Assembly: GCF_011927785.1 (NCBI RefSeq)
Contig: NZ_JAATJK010000001.1
Coordinates: forward strand, 6,264,501 to 6,328,500
DNA length: 64,000 bases
Direction of reading: 5' to 3'
Origin: Micromonospora profundi
GTDB lineage: Bacteria > Actinomycetota > Actinomycetes > Mycobacteriales > Micromonosporaceae
Shown one piece after another: positions 34,450-43,464 of the stretch (position 1 is its first letter; the number at the start of each line of letters is the position of its first letter). The notes under the pieces were generated by a model that saw only the letters and a program-made list of their open reading frames with translations, ran no database searches and was not told the DNA's origin. A program made the translations under genes and the position numbers.

Positions 34450-35171
34450 ACCGGCGTCTCGCCCTGCTCGCCCTGCCGCTGCTGCTTGCCGTCGCAGGCT
34501 GCACCGGTGGCACTACCGACGACGACCCCGCGCCGAGGCCTGTCGCCGCCGAGCGCCCGTCGCCGTTCGAGGACTGCGCGGCGCTGAGCACGCCGCCCGG
34601 GGCCGGGTCGCCCGGAGCCGGCACGACGAGCCCCGGTGCAACGGCCTCCGCGTCGCCGGCCTCGGGCACGACAGCCTCGGCGTCGCCCGACTCGGGCACG
34701 ACGCCGTCCGCGTCGCCGGCCTCAGGCACGGGAACGTCACCTCGCGGTGAGGTGCTGCCGGAGCTGACACTGGCCTGCTTCACCGGGGGCGCTCCGGTCG
34801 AGCTGCGGTCCGTCGCCGGCCCCGCCGTGATCAACATCTGGGCGTCCTGGTGTGGGCCGTGCCGCAAGGAGCTGCCCGCCTTCCAGCGACTCAGCGAACG
34901 TGCCGACGGTCAGCTCCAGGTCGTCGGGGTCAACACCCGGGACAGCCGGCGCGGTGCCCAGTCCATCGGTGAGGACTACGGCGTACGGTTCCCGATCCTG
35001 GTGGACCAGGGCGACGCCCTGCAACGCGAGTTGAACCGCAACGCCTTCCCGCTGACCCTCTTCGTCGACGCCGACCGGCGGATCCGGCACATCGACGCCA
35101 CGGGCGCGCTCGACGACGCCCAACTCGCCACGTTGGTCCGCACGCACCTCGGCCTGAAGGTGTCGGCGTGA
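34446..35171 (+). CDS. TlpA/ResA-like thioredoxin-fold lipoprotein
   Basis: A 241-residue exported thiol-disulfide protein. The signal peptide [19 protein letters not shown] carries the lipobox AVAGC (Cys19). A low-complexity region (about 60-97) of repeated Ser-Ala-Ser-Pro and Gly-Thr-Thr units follows, then a thioredoxin domain with the active site [13 protein letters not shown] and cis-Pro region AFPLTLFVD. It probably reduces or isomerises disulfides outside the membrane, for example in cytochrome c biogenesis or for its neighbour MarP. Start and stop both overlap neighbours by GTGA. Corresponds to Rv3673c in the conserved order. Confidence 0.92.
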   Translation: MNRRLALLALPLLLAVAGCTGGTTDDDPAPRPVAAERPSPFEDCAALSTPPGAGSPGAGTTSPGATASASPASGTTASASPDSGTTPSASPASGTGTSPRGEVLPELTLACFTGGAPVELRSVAGPAVINIWASWCGPCRKELPAFQRLSERADGQLQVVGVNTRDSRRGAQSIGEDYGVRFPILVDQGDALQRELNRNAFPLTLFVDADRRIRHIDATGALDDAQLATLVRTHLGLKVSA

Positions 35172-35860
35172 CCCGTCGACCGCCCGAGTGGATCGAGCCG
35201 CTGCTGACCCGGCTGGGCACCGCCCGCGCCGAGGACTTCACCCGGCTGACCACCCCCGCCGAGGGTGGTCGGGAGAGCGCCGTGCTGGTGCTGCTCGGTG
35301 AGCAGCCCGGTGTGGGGCCCGACGTGCTGGTGCTGCAACGGGCCGCCAACCTGCGCAATCACGCAGGCCAGCCGGCCTTTCCCGGCGGCGCAGCCGACCC
35401 GGAGGACGCCGACGTACGCGCTACCGCGCTGCGCGAGGCGAACGAAGAGGTCGGCCTGGACCCGGCAAGCGTGACAGTGCTGGCCGAGCTGCCGAAGCTG
35501 TGGATACCGGTGAGCGACTTCGTGGTCACGCCGGTGCTGGCCTGGTGGCACGATCCGCACCCGGTGCACCCCCGGGAACCCGCCGAGGTGGCGCACGTGG
35601 CCCGGTTGCCGGTCAGCGAACTTGTCGACCCGGCCAACCGGATGCGGGTGCGTCACTCCAGCGGTTGGATCGGCCCGGCGTTCTCGGCGCGCGGCATGCT
35701 CGTCTGGGGGTTCACCGCCGGGGTGATAGCCACACTGCTGGAGATGGGCGGCTGGGCCCGCCCGTGGCCGCGAAACCGGGTGGTGGATCTGCCGCCGACC
35801 GGGGTGACACCGGCGCCGTCGGCCGGCACCGACGAGGTCGACGAAACCGCCCTGCGCTGA
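35168..35860 (+). CDS. NUDIX hydrolase of the CoA pyrophosphatase group
   Basis: A 230-residue NUDIX enzyme. NLRNHAGQPAFPGGAADPED followed by TALREANEEVGL is the UPF0035 signature plus NUDIX box seen in CoA-diphosphatases, which split CoA into phosphopantetheine and 3',5'-ADP. A C-terminal SARGMLVWGFTAGVIATLLE helix closes the fold. GTG 35168 overlaps the tlpA stop. Corresponds to Rv3672c; the exact substrate is inferred from the motif only. Confidence 0.9.
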   Translation: MTRRPPEWIEPLLTRLGTARAEDFTRLTTPAEGGRESAVLVLLGEQPGVGPDVLVLQRAANLRNHAGQPAFPGGAADPEDADVRATALREANEEVGLDPASVTVLAELPKLWIPVSDFVVTPVLAWWHDPHPVHPREPAEVAHVARLPVSELVDPANRMRVRHSSGWIGPAFSARGMLVWGFTAGVIATLLEMGGWARPWPRNRVVDLPPTGVTPAPSAGTDEVDETALR

Positions 35861-35923
35861 CCACGCGGTCACCTTCCGCAAGCGATGGTCATCTGGCGGG
35901 CGCACTGCCCGTACGCTTGACCC

Positions 35924-37102
35924 GTGTCCGTCGTGGATCTCGTCCTACTGCTGCTCATGCTCGTGTTCGCGATCAGCGGATACCGCCAGGGTTTCGTCAT
36001 CGGCGTCACGTCGTTGTCCGGATTCTTCCTGGGTCTGCTCCTCGGCCTCCAGGTCGGGCCGCTGTTCGCCCGGCAGTTCGTGGATGCCGGCACCCGGGTG
36101 CTGGTCTCCCTGGTGGCGATCTTCGGACTGGCGGTGATCGGCCAGGCGCTCGCCGGCTGGCTCGGCTCGCACCTGCGTAAGACGATCACCAGCCAGGTCG
36201 GCAGGCGGATCGACGACGTCGGCGGGGCGTTCGTCTCACTGTTCGCGGTGCTGCTGCTCGCCTGGCTGGTCGCCGTACCACTCGGTTCGTCATCGGTCCC
36301 CTGGCTCGCGGCAGCGGTGCGCAACAGCACCGTGATCACGGTGGTGAACGGGATCCTGCCGGAGCAGGCACACCGGCTCTCCACAGCGCTTGAGGACACC
36401 GTCGACACCGACGGTTTCCCGGACGTCTTCGGTGACCTCGCGCCCACCCGGGCCCGGCAGGTCGACCCGCCCGACCCGGCGTTGGCCGGCTCCCAGGTGG
36501 TGGTCAACGGCCAGCGGTCGGTGGTCAAGGTGCTCGGTTCCGCGCCCAGCTGCTCGCGCCGCATCGAGGGCTCCGGGTTCGTCTACGCCGACGACCGGGT
36601 CATGACCAACGCGCACGTGGTCGCCGGCACCCGTTCGGTGGCGGTGGAACTGGGTGGGGAGCGGTACGACGGTCAGGTGGTGGTCTACGACCCCAACAGG
36701 GACCTGGCCGTGCTGCTGGTGCCGGGGCTGCCCGGCCCGTCGATGCGATTCGCCGCTGGCAACGCGGGCAGCGGCTCGGACGCCATCGTGCTGGGCTTCC
36801 CGCTCGACGGCCCGTACAACGCGCAGTCGGCGCGGATCCGTGACGTCGACAAGATCAAGGGACCGGACATCTACTCTTCCGGCGACGTCACGCGGGAGGT
36901 CTACACGATCCGGGCGCTTGTGCGCAGCGGCAACTCCGGTGGCCCGCTGCTCTCCGCCAACGGCCTGGTGCTCGGTGTGATCTTCGCGGCGGCGGCCGAC
37001 GATCCCAACACGGGCTTCGCGGTGACCGCCGCCGAGGCTCGTCCGGTGGCGCTGGCCGGCGCCGAGCGCAATCGGGCCGTCTCCACCGGCGAGTGCACCT
37101 GA
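35924..37102 (+). CDS. marP: MarP-like membrane serine protease (CvpA + trypsin-like domains)
   Basis: A 392-residue protein with four N-terminal membrane helices in a colicin V production (CvpA)-like domain (about 1-125) and an extracytoplasmic chymotrypsin-like protease. The triad is His231 (NAHVV), Asp260 (NRDLAV) and Ser338 (GNSGGP). Cys210 and Cys391 match the stabilising disulfide described for M. tuberculosis MarP, which is required for acid resistance and cleaves a peptidoglycan hydrolase. It follows the NUDIX gene by 63 bp. The TlpA-like gene two steps upstream could form the disulfide (inference). Confidence 0.94.
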   Translation: MSVVDLVLLLLMLVFAISGYRQGFVIGVTSLSGFFLGLLLGLQVGPLFARQFVDAGTRVLVSLVAIFGLAVIGQALAGWLGSHLRKTITSQVGRRIDDVGGAFVSLFAVLLLAWLVAVPLGSSSVPWLAAAVRNSTVITVVNGILPEQAHRLSTALEDTVDTDGFPDVFGDLAPTRARQVDPPDPALAGSQVVVNGQRSVVKVLGSAPSCSRRIEGSGFVYADDRVMTNAHVVAGTRSVAVELGGERYDGQVVVYDPNRDLAVLLVPGLPGPSMRFAAGNAGSGSDAIVLGFPLDGPYNAQSARIRDVDKIKGPDIYSSGDVTREVYTIRALVRSGNSGGPLLSANGLVLGVIFAAAADDPNTGFAVTAAEARPVALAGAERNRAVSTGECT

Positions 37103-37123
37103 GGGTGGCCCCCTGCGGGCGTC

Positions 37124-37921
37124 TCAGCCGCCGGTAGACCGTTTGTCGGCCTCGGCGGCCCCGACATCGCCGCCGCCATCGCGGTGGACCGGCCGGGGAC
37201 CGGTGTGTGCCCGCCAGATCGTGAACGCGGCGGCGGTCGCCGCGATCACCGCCAGGCCGAGTAGCCAGCCGCCGACGACGTCACTCGTGAAGTGCACACC
37301 GAGCGCCACCCTGCTCAGCCCGGTCACCACCGCGATCAGGGCGGCGGCGACCCAGAGCGCGACCCGCGCCGCCGCGCGTCCGACGTACGGCAGGAACACC
37401 ACAAGGAGCACCCCGGCGGCCAGGGCGGCGTTAAGCGCGTGCCCGGAGGGGAACGAGTAGCCGGCGGCCCGTGCCACCGGGTCGAGCAGCTCCGGCCGGT
37501 CCCGACCGACGAGCAGCTTGAGCAGCGGACCGAGCGATCCACCGACCACCATGGTGGTCGTCACCCAGAGGGCGAGCCGGCGGGCACCCCGGCGCAGCAG
37601 CCAGATCACCACGAGCAGGGCGACGGCCCGCAGCGGCATGGGCGCGAACACGTCGGTCCAGACCCGCATCAGGGTGACCCAGGCCGGGTGGTCGAGCGCG
37701 TAGGCGTGCAGAGCCTCGGTGACCGCCTCGTCCACCCGGCGCAGCGGCGTCCAGGCCCGCAGCACCAGCAGGGCGAGCAGGGAGAACGGCACCAGCACGA
37801 GGAACGCCGCCGTCGCCGCAAGGGTCAGCCGCAGACCCCGCGCGTGGTCCGGGTCGAGACGGCGACGCCGCCAGGACGGTGGCCTGGCGGCTTCGAGGGT
37901 ACGAGTGCCGGACGTGCTCAT
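37124..37921 (-). CDS. PAP2-family phosphatase
   Basis: A 265-residue integral membrane phosphatase with about five to six helices. The three PAP2 motifs are KLLVGRDRP, YSFPSGHALN and SRVALGVHFTSDVVGG, so the catalytic His and Arg residues are present. It probably dephosphorylates a lipid pyrophosphate or phosphatidic acid at the outer face. It converges on marP with 21 bp between. The basic N-terminus and C-terminal hydrophilic tail are cytosolic-looking. Confidence 0.93.
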   Translation of the reverse strand: MSTSGTRTLEAARPPSWRRRRLDPDHARGLRLTLAATAAFLVLVPFSLLALLVLRAWTPLRRVDEAVTEALHAYALDHPAWVTLMRVWTDVFAPMPLRAVALLVVIWLLRRGARRLALWVTTTMVVGGSLGPLLKLLVGRDRPELLDPVARAAGYSFPSGHALNAALAAGVLLVVFLPYVGRAAARVALWVAAALIAVVTGLSRVALGVHFTSDVVGGWLLGLAVIAATAAAFTIWRAHTGPRPVHRDGGGDVGAAEADKRSTGG

Positions 37922-37964
37922 AGGGGGAGATCTACCCCGCTCGGCCGGTGCTCAGCCCTGCCGA

Positions 37965-39311
37965 TCAGCGGGTGCGCTGACGGATGCGGCGCACCATCAG
38001 GGCCGCGCCCGTGACCAGGGCGGCCAGCAGCACAGCACCCGTCCACAGTTGCTCCGGCGGGGAGTCTTCGGCCAGACCCGCCGGTCGGGCCGTCCACCCC
38101 GTCTGCTGCCGTGGGGCGGTGAATCCGAGGGGGTCGCTGCCGGCGCCCTCCACCGGGTCGTCGTCGGCAGTGCCCGGCGCCGGGCCGAAGCCGACCACAC
38201 CCGGCGACGTCTGATCGTCGAGCGGGTTGGCTGTCACCGGCGGCACCTCAGCGGTCAGCGCGGCCACCGGGTCGACCACCCCGTACCCGAAACGATCGTC
38301 GCGACCGGTCGGGCCGAGGTCCCGGGCGGTGGCCAGCAGCCGGTTGACCACCTCACCGGCGGGCATCTGCGGATAGCGCGACCGGACCAGCGCGGCGGTG
38401 GCCGCCACCAGGGGTGCGGCGAAGCTCGTGCCCTGCACCCGCCAGTAGCCGGTGGGAGGTCGGGCGCCGACCAGGCCGGTCGCGGGGGCGGTGAGCACCG
38501 TCGCCCGACCGGTGATCGACCCGGACCACAGGTTGTCGCTGCCACCGTCGAGGCCGGCGACCGCGATCACACCTGGCTCGCGGGCCGGGTACCAGACCTT
38601 CGAGTTGGTCGAGGTGGCCAGGTTGCCGGTGCAGGCGACCACCACCACGTCCCGGGCGAAGGCGTAGTCGAGAGCCGCTGCCAGGGCCGGGCTGTCGCCG
38701 CTGCCACCAAGCGACAAGTTGATCACGCGGGCGCCGTTGTCGACAGCCCACCGGACCCCCTTGGCGACGATCAGCGCGTCGTCGTAGCGGTTATCCTCGT
38801 CGAGAACCCGCACCGGCAGGATCCGGGCGTCCGGAGCAAGGCCGACCACGCCCCGCTTGTCGTCCTTGCGCCCGGCGATCAGGCCCGCGACTGTCGTGCC
38901 GTGGCCCACCGGGTCCGGACCGGCGCCGCCTGCGGGACCAACCAGGTCCACACCGCGCAGCACCTGGCCGACAAGGTCGGGATGAGAGCCGTCCACTCCG
39001 GAGTCGACCACAGCGACTGTCACGCCCCGGCCGGTCGAGGTGCGCCAGGCCGTCTCGGCGCGCAACTCGTCGAGCTGCCACTGCTCGTCGCGGACCTGGT
39101 CGGTACGGGTGACGACATCGCCGGGGGCGAACGCCATCGGCGCGCCGGCGAGCTGCCCGCCGGCGGTGGGAGCCTCGACGGACGCGGCGAAGGGCACGGC
39201 GGTCGGCGCCGCGACGGCGAGGGCCGCCGCCACACCGAGCAGCGCCCGGCCGGCGACCCGCCGGGCCGCAGCCGGACAGCTGTGCCGAACCCCAGTCACA
39301 TCCCCAGCCAT
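37965..39311 (-). CDS. mycP: Mycosin, type VII secretion S8 serine protease
   Basis: A 448-residue subtilisin-type protease. A signal peptide (about 20-45) is followed by a catalytic domain with Asp103 (VVDSGVDGSHPDL), His137 (GHGTTVAGL), an oxyanion Asn region and Ser296 (GTSFAAP). A Pro-rich linker and one C-terminal helix (LWTGAVLLAALVTGAALMV) with a RRIRQR cytosolic tail complete the mycosin plan. Mycosins anchor to the ESX membrane complex and process secreted proteins. It lies 74 bp downstream of eccC on the same strand, supporting one ESX operon. Confidence 0.93.
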   Translation of the reverse strand: MAGDVTGVRHSCPAAARRVAGRALLGVAAALAVAAPTAVPFAASVEAPTAGGQLAGAPMAFAPGDVVTRTDQVRDEQWQLDELRAETAWRTSTGRGVTVAVVDSGVDGSHPDLVGQVLRGVDLVGPAGGAGPDPVGHGTTVAGLIAGRKDDKRGVVGLAPDARILPVRVLDEDNRYDDALIVAKGVRWAVDNGARVINLSLGGSGDSPALAAALDYAFARDVVVVACTGNLATSTNSKVWYPAREPGVIAVAGLDGGSDNLWSGSITGRATVLTAPATGLVGARPPTGYWRVQGTSFAAPLVAATAALVRSRYPQMPAGEVVNRLLATARDLGPTGRDDRFGYGVVDPVAALTAEVPPVTANPLDDQTSPGVVGFGPAPGTADDDPVEGAGSDPLGFTAPRQQTGWTARPAGLAEDSPPEQLWTGAVLLAALVTGAALMVRRIRQRTR

Positions 39312-39385
39312 TCACCCCGACGGAACCATGACGATCGGAGATTACCGGTTTCCCCACCCGTCCCGGGAGGAACCGCGAAGACGGG

Positions 39386-42300
39386 TCATGGTGGCGGCAG
39401 GTGGGCGAGCTGAACGAGGCGTACACCCTCTCGCCGGGTGACCAGCCGACCACGACCCGGCGGCAGCGGGCCGGGCCGCACCGGCCCGACGAGCGCGCCC
39501 TCGTCCGGGCTTCCCGCCATCACCAGACCGGCTGTCGACAGTTCCCGCAGCCGCTGCACGATCGGCTCGTACTGGGCCCGGCCCGCCCCGCCCGTGCGGC
39601 GGGCCAGCACCAGGTGCAGCCCGACGTCCCGGGCGTGTGGCAGGTGCTCCTCCAGCGCCCGCAACGGGTTCGCCGGACCGGCAGCCACCAGGTCGTAGTC
39701 GTCGACGAGCACGAACAGCTCCGGCCCCGACCACCAGGACCTGTCGCGCAACTGCTGCGGAGTGACCTCCGGGCCGGCGGCCCGCCGCTCCAGATAGCCG
39801 GCGGCCGACTCGACCAGGTCGGCGGTGTGCGCCGCCGCGGTGCCGTACCCGATCAGGTGTGGCGTCTCGATGGCGTCCAGCAGGCTGCGTCGATAGTCGA
39901 CAAGGATCACCCGGGCCTGCTCGGGCGTGAACCGGGTGATGATCGAGGTGGCCAACGCCCGCAGGAACGACGACTTGCCGCACTCCGCGTCGCCGAAGAC
40001 CACGAAGTGCGGCTCGGTCGCGAAGTCGAGCAGCACCGGACGCAGGTCCGCCTCGGCGATCCCGATCGGCAGCCGCAGCCCGGTCGCCGCGGCGAGATCC
40101 AGTTCGGTGTACGGCAACACGGGCGGAAGGACCCGCACCCGGGGCGCGGCAGGGCCGGTCCAACTGTCGGCGACCCGCTTGACCAGATCGGTGGTGTCCC
40201 CGCCCTCGGCGGTGAGCTGCGGCAGCGCGGTCAGGAAGTGCAGGCTCTCGGCCGTCACACCCCGCCCGGGCTGCTCCGGCACGTTCGCCGCTGCCCTCCG
40301 CGCCACAAGCGAATCCGCCGGGTCGCCGAGGCGCAGCTCCAGCCGGGAGCCGAACAGGTCCCGGATCGCCGGACGGAAATCCAGCCAGCGCAGCGCCGTC
40401 GCGACGACGTGCACCCCGTACGACAGGCCGCGGGTGGCCAGGTCGGTGACCAGGGGCTCCAGATCGTCGTACTCGCCACGGACGGTGCTCCAGCCGTCGA
40501 TCACCAGGAACACGTCGCCGAACGGGTCCGCTCCCGGCTGGCTGGCCGCGCCCACGGCGGCCCGACGCTGCCGGTACGCCGACATCGACTCCACGCCCAG
40601 CTCGTCGAAGCGGCGCTCCCGCTCGGCCAACAGCGTGGTCATCTCGCCGACGGTTCGCCGAACGGCGGTCGGATCGGCCCGACCCGTCACCCCGCCCACA
40701 TGTGGCAGGTCCCGCAGTGCCGCCAGGCCACCGCCGCCGAAGTCGAGGCAGTAGACCTGCACCTCGGCCGGGGTGTGGGTGAGCGCCAGCGCGCAGATCA
40801 ACGTCCGCAGCGCCGTGGACTTGCCGCTCTGCGGCGCGCCGATCACCGCGACGTGCCCGGCCGCGCCGTCCAGCGCCAGCCAGAGCAGATCGCGGCGCTG
40901 CTCCAACGGCCGGTCCACCATTGCCACCGGCACGCCGAGCGCGCCGTGCAGCTCGGGGTTGCCCACCGTGAGCCCGCGCGCCGGATCCACCTCGACCGTG
41001 CCGAGCAGTTCGTCCAGGGCGGGCGGCTCACCGAGCGGCGGAAGCCAGACCTGGTGCGCGGGCGGACCCTGCCCGACGAGCCTGTCGACAAGCAGGTCGA
41101 GCAGGGTCTCCCGGCTGCTCTCGTCCTCGGCCACCATCGGCAGCGCCAGAGTGGCCGGCTCCGGCAGCGGCACCGTGTGGGTGGTGAAGGTGAGCAGACG
41201 CGCATCCGCCCCGGCTGCGGCACTCGCCGACGTGGCCCGGCGGCGGACCGCGCCGGAGACGTACGCGGCCTTGAACCGGGCCAGTGGGTCGGTGCCGGCG
41301 CGCAGGTAGCCGTGGCCCGGTGAGCGGGGCAGCTCGTGCGCGTCCGGCACGCCGAGGACCGTACGGGACTCCAGCGCGGAGAACGTGCGTAGCCCGATCC
41401 GGTACGACAGGTGGGTGTCGAGGCCGCGCAGCCGGCCCTCCTCCAGGCGCTGGCTGGCGAGCAGCAGGTGCACGCCGAGCGACCGACCCAACCGGCCGAT
41501 CTGGACGAACAGGTCGATGAAGTCGGGCTTGGCGGAGAGCAGCTCGGAGAACTCGTCGCAGATCAGCAGCAGCGACGGCAACGGGGCCAGCGGGGTGCCG
41601 GCGGCACGGGCACGCTCGTAGTCGCGCACGCTTGCGAAGTTGCCGGCCCGGCGCAGCAGCTCCTGCCGGCGTACCAGCTCGCCGTTGATCGCGTCGACCA
41701 TCCGGTCGACAAGCGGCAGCGCGTCGGCCAGGTTGGTGATCACCGCGGCGGTGTGCGGCAGCCTGCCGAACGGGGCGAAGGTGGCGCCGCCCTTGAAGTC
41801 GACAAGGACGAAGTTGAGCTGCTCGGAGCTGTGCGTGGCGGCCAAGCCCAGCACCAGCGTGCGGAGCAGCTCGGACTTGCCGGAGCCGGTCGCGCCGATG
41901 AGCAGGCCGTGCGGACCCATCCCGTCCTGCGCGGACTCCTTGAGGTCCAACTCGATGGCACCTCCGTCGGCGCCCACCCCGATCGGCACCCGCAGGCGGT
42001 CCCGGGCCGAGCGGGGTGCCCAGCCCTGCTCGGCGGTGAAGCTCTCCGGGTCGCCGAGACCGAGCAGCTCCGGCAGGCCCAGCTCGGCGTGCAGCGGCGC
42101 GTCCGGACCGCGTGCCGTGCCGGCGAGCCGCAGCGGTGCCAACCGTCGGGCGACCGCCTCGGCGTCGGTCAGGTCGAGCTGATCGGCGATGCCCACCTCC
42201 GCATGGCCCTCGATCGAGAAGGAGTGCAGCCGCCGGCCGCGCAGCTCCAGCAGCAACGCGTACCTGTCGAGCAGGCGAGGTGGCGGAGTTTCCAGGTCCA

Positions 42301-43363
42301 GAACGGTGACCGCGTCGATGCCGCCGTCACCTGTCAGGTCGCTGGCGCCGGTCAGGTCGCCGCCGTCGAGGACCACCACCACGTGCGGACCGTCTGTGGC
42401 CGTACCGGCCGGGCTGAACCGGGAGCGGCTTGCCAGTACGTCGCCGAGCAGCCGTTCCAGGTCGGCGACCGAGGTGGTGACCAGCCGCACCGCGCCGAGC
42501 GCGTCGGTGCGCACGGGGTGGTGGGCGTGCGGAAGCCACTTCACCCACTCCCACTCGGCTCGGCGTTCCGGCCCCGCGCAGATCGCGATCAGCAACTCGT
42601 CGGCGGCGTGGAAGACCGCCAGCTGGGTCAGTACGGCCCGGACCAGGGACTGCGCCGCCGGGTCGCCGGTGTGCGGCCCGCCGGTGGCCGGCGTGCTGCC
42701 CGTGCCGCTGCGCACGTGCACCCGGGCGAAGCTGCGCAGCGACAGGGCCACAGGCAGTTCCGGCACCACCGAGTACGCGTCCAGGAAGCGGCGCAGCGCA
42801 CCTGCGGTCATCGGCTCCAGCTCCTCAAGCGGCCGGGTCACCGGTGGGACAAGGGGGGTGGCGAGCGTCTGCGGCCCGACGGCGACCCGTACGACAGCGA
42901 AGTCCGGGTCAGCGGGACGCCGCTCCCAGACCCGGTGGCTGTCCACAGTCGACCAGAGGCGGCCCGGATCCGGGTGCCGGTAGTAGAGCCCTGCCCGCTG
43001 TTGCCCGGCCGTCTGCCGGACCCGGCGACGCAGGGTTGCCAGGTGGCGCAGGTACTCCCGGCGGGCCGCCATCATCTCCGACTTCTTCGGCATGCCCGAG
43101 GCGCTGCCCCAGGACGTCACGAGCATCGCCAGTGAGGAGAGCCCGAACATCCCTCCCACCACGTACGAGTAGGCGCCGCCACCCCTGCCGAACATCATCG
43201 CCATCGCCACGGTGCCGCCAAGCATGGGCAGCAGCATGAGCATCTGCTGCCACCGTCCACCGGTCACCGCGGGGATCTCCGGCGGCGCCTCGACCGGCAG
43301 GTCACCGGCGGGGATCTCCGGTGCCGGCCGGCGCGGCGGACGCTTGATGATGACTGTGGACAC
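39386..43363 (-). CDS. eccC: EccC, fused EccCa/EccCb type VII secretion ATPase
   Basis: A 1,325-residue FtsK/SpoIIIE-type motor. Two membrane helices lie at about 40-60 and 64-84. Three ATPase domains follow: Walker A1 IGATGSGKSELL (489-500) with Walker B LLLICDEFSELL, Walker A2 VIGAPQSGKSTALRT with VFLVIDGWSTV, and Walker A3 VFGDAECGKSSFLRA with LFVLVDDYDLVA. The DE pair is complete only in domain 1, as in other EccC proteins. It powers export of WXG100/LXG substrates. It is divergent from eccD with 101 bp between starts. Confidence 0.95.
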   Translation of the reverse strand: MSTVIIKRPPRRPAPEIPAGDLPVEAPPEIPAVTGGRWQQMLMLLPMLGGTVAMAMMFGRGGGAYSYVVGGMFGLSSLAMLVTSWGSASGMPKKSEMMAARREYLRHLATLRRRVRQTAGQQRAGLYYRHPDPGRLWSTVDSHRVWERRPADPDFAVVRVAVGPQTLATPLVPPVTRPLEELEPMTAGALRRFLDAYSVVPELPVALSLRSFARVHVRSGTGSTPATGGPHTGDPAAQSLVRAVLTQLAVFHAADELLIAICAGPERRAEWEWVKWLPHAHHPVRTDALGAVRLVTTSVADLERLLGDVLASRSRFSPAGTATDGPHVVVVLDGGDLTGASDLTGDGGIDAVTVLDLETPPPRLLDRYALLLELRGRRLHSFSIEGHAEVGIADQLDLTDAEAVARRLAPLRLAGTARGPDAPLHAELGLPELLGLGDPESFTAEQGWAPRSARDRLRVPIGVGADGGAIELDLKESAQDGMGPHGLLIGATGSGKSELLRTLVLGLAATHSSEQLNFVLVDFKGGATFAPFGRLPHTAAVITNLADALPLVDRMVDAINGELVRRQELLRRAGNFASVRDYERARAAGTPLAPLPSLLLICDEFSELLSAKPDFIDLFVQIGRLGRSLGVHLLLASQRLEEGRLRGLDTHLSYRIGLRTFSALESRTVLGVPDAHELPRSPGHGYLRAGTDPLARFKAAYVSGAVRRRATSASAAAGADARLLTFTTHTVPLPEPATLALPMVAEDESSRETLLDLLVDRLVGQGPPAHQVWLPPLGEPPALDELLGTVEVDPARGLTVGNPELHGALGVPVAMVDRPLEQRRDLLWLALDGAAGHVAVIGAPQSGKSTALRTLICALALTHTPAEVQVYCLDFGGGGLAALRDLPHVGGVTGRADPTAVRRTVGEMTTLLAERERRFDELGVESMSAYRQRRAAVGAASQPGADPFGDVFLVIDGWSTVRGEYDDLEPLVTDLATRGLSYGVHVVATALRWLDFRPAIRDLFGSRLELRLGDPADSLVARRAAANVPEQPGRGVTAESLHFLTALPQLTAEGGDTTDLVKRVADSWTGPAAPRVRVLPPVLPYTELDLAAATGLRLPIGIAEADLRPVLLDFATEPHFVVFGDAECGKSSFLRALATSIITRFTPEQARVILVDYRRSLLDAIETPHLIGYGTAAAHTADLVESAAGYLERRAAGPEVTPQQLRDRSWWSGPELFVLVDDYDLVAAGPANPLRALEEHLPHARDVGLHLVLARRTGGAGRAQYEPIVQRLRELSTAGLVMAGSPDEGALVGPVRPGPLPPGRGRLVTRREGVRLVQLAHLPPP

Positions 43364-43464
43364 TCGGCCTCCTGACAGCGCTGGGTAACCCGAGGCTGGC
43401 TCATCGTAGGTAAAGTCCTGTCGTCCGCGCAGCCTCCGATCCCCCTCGATATGGAGACCAGTCG

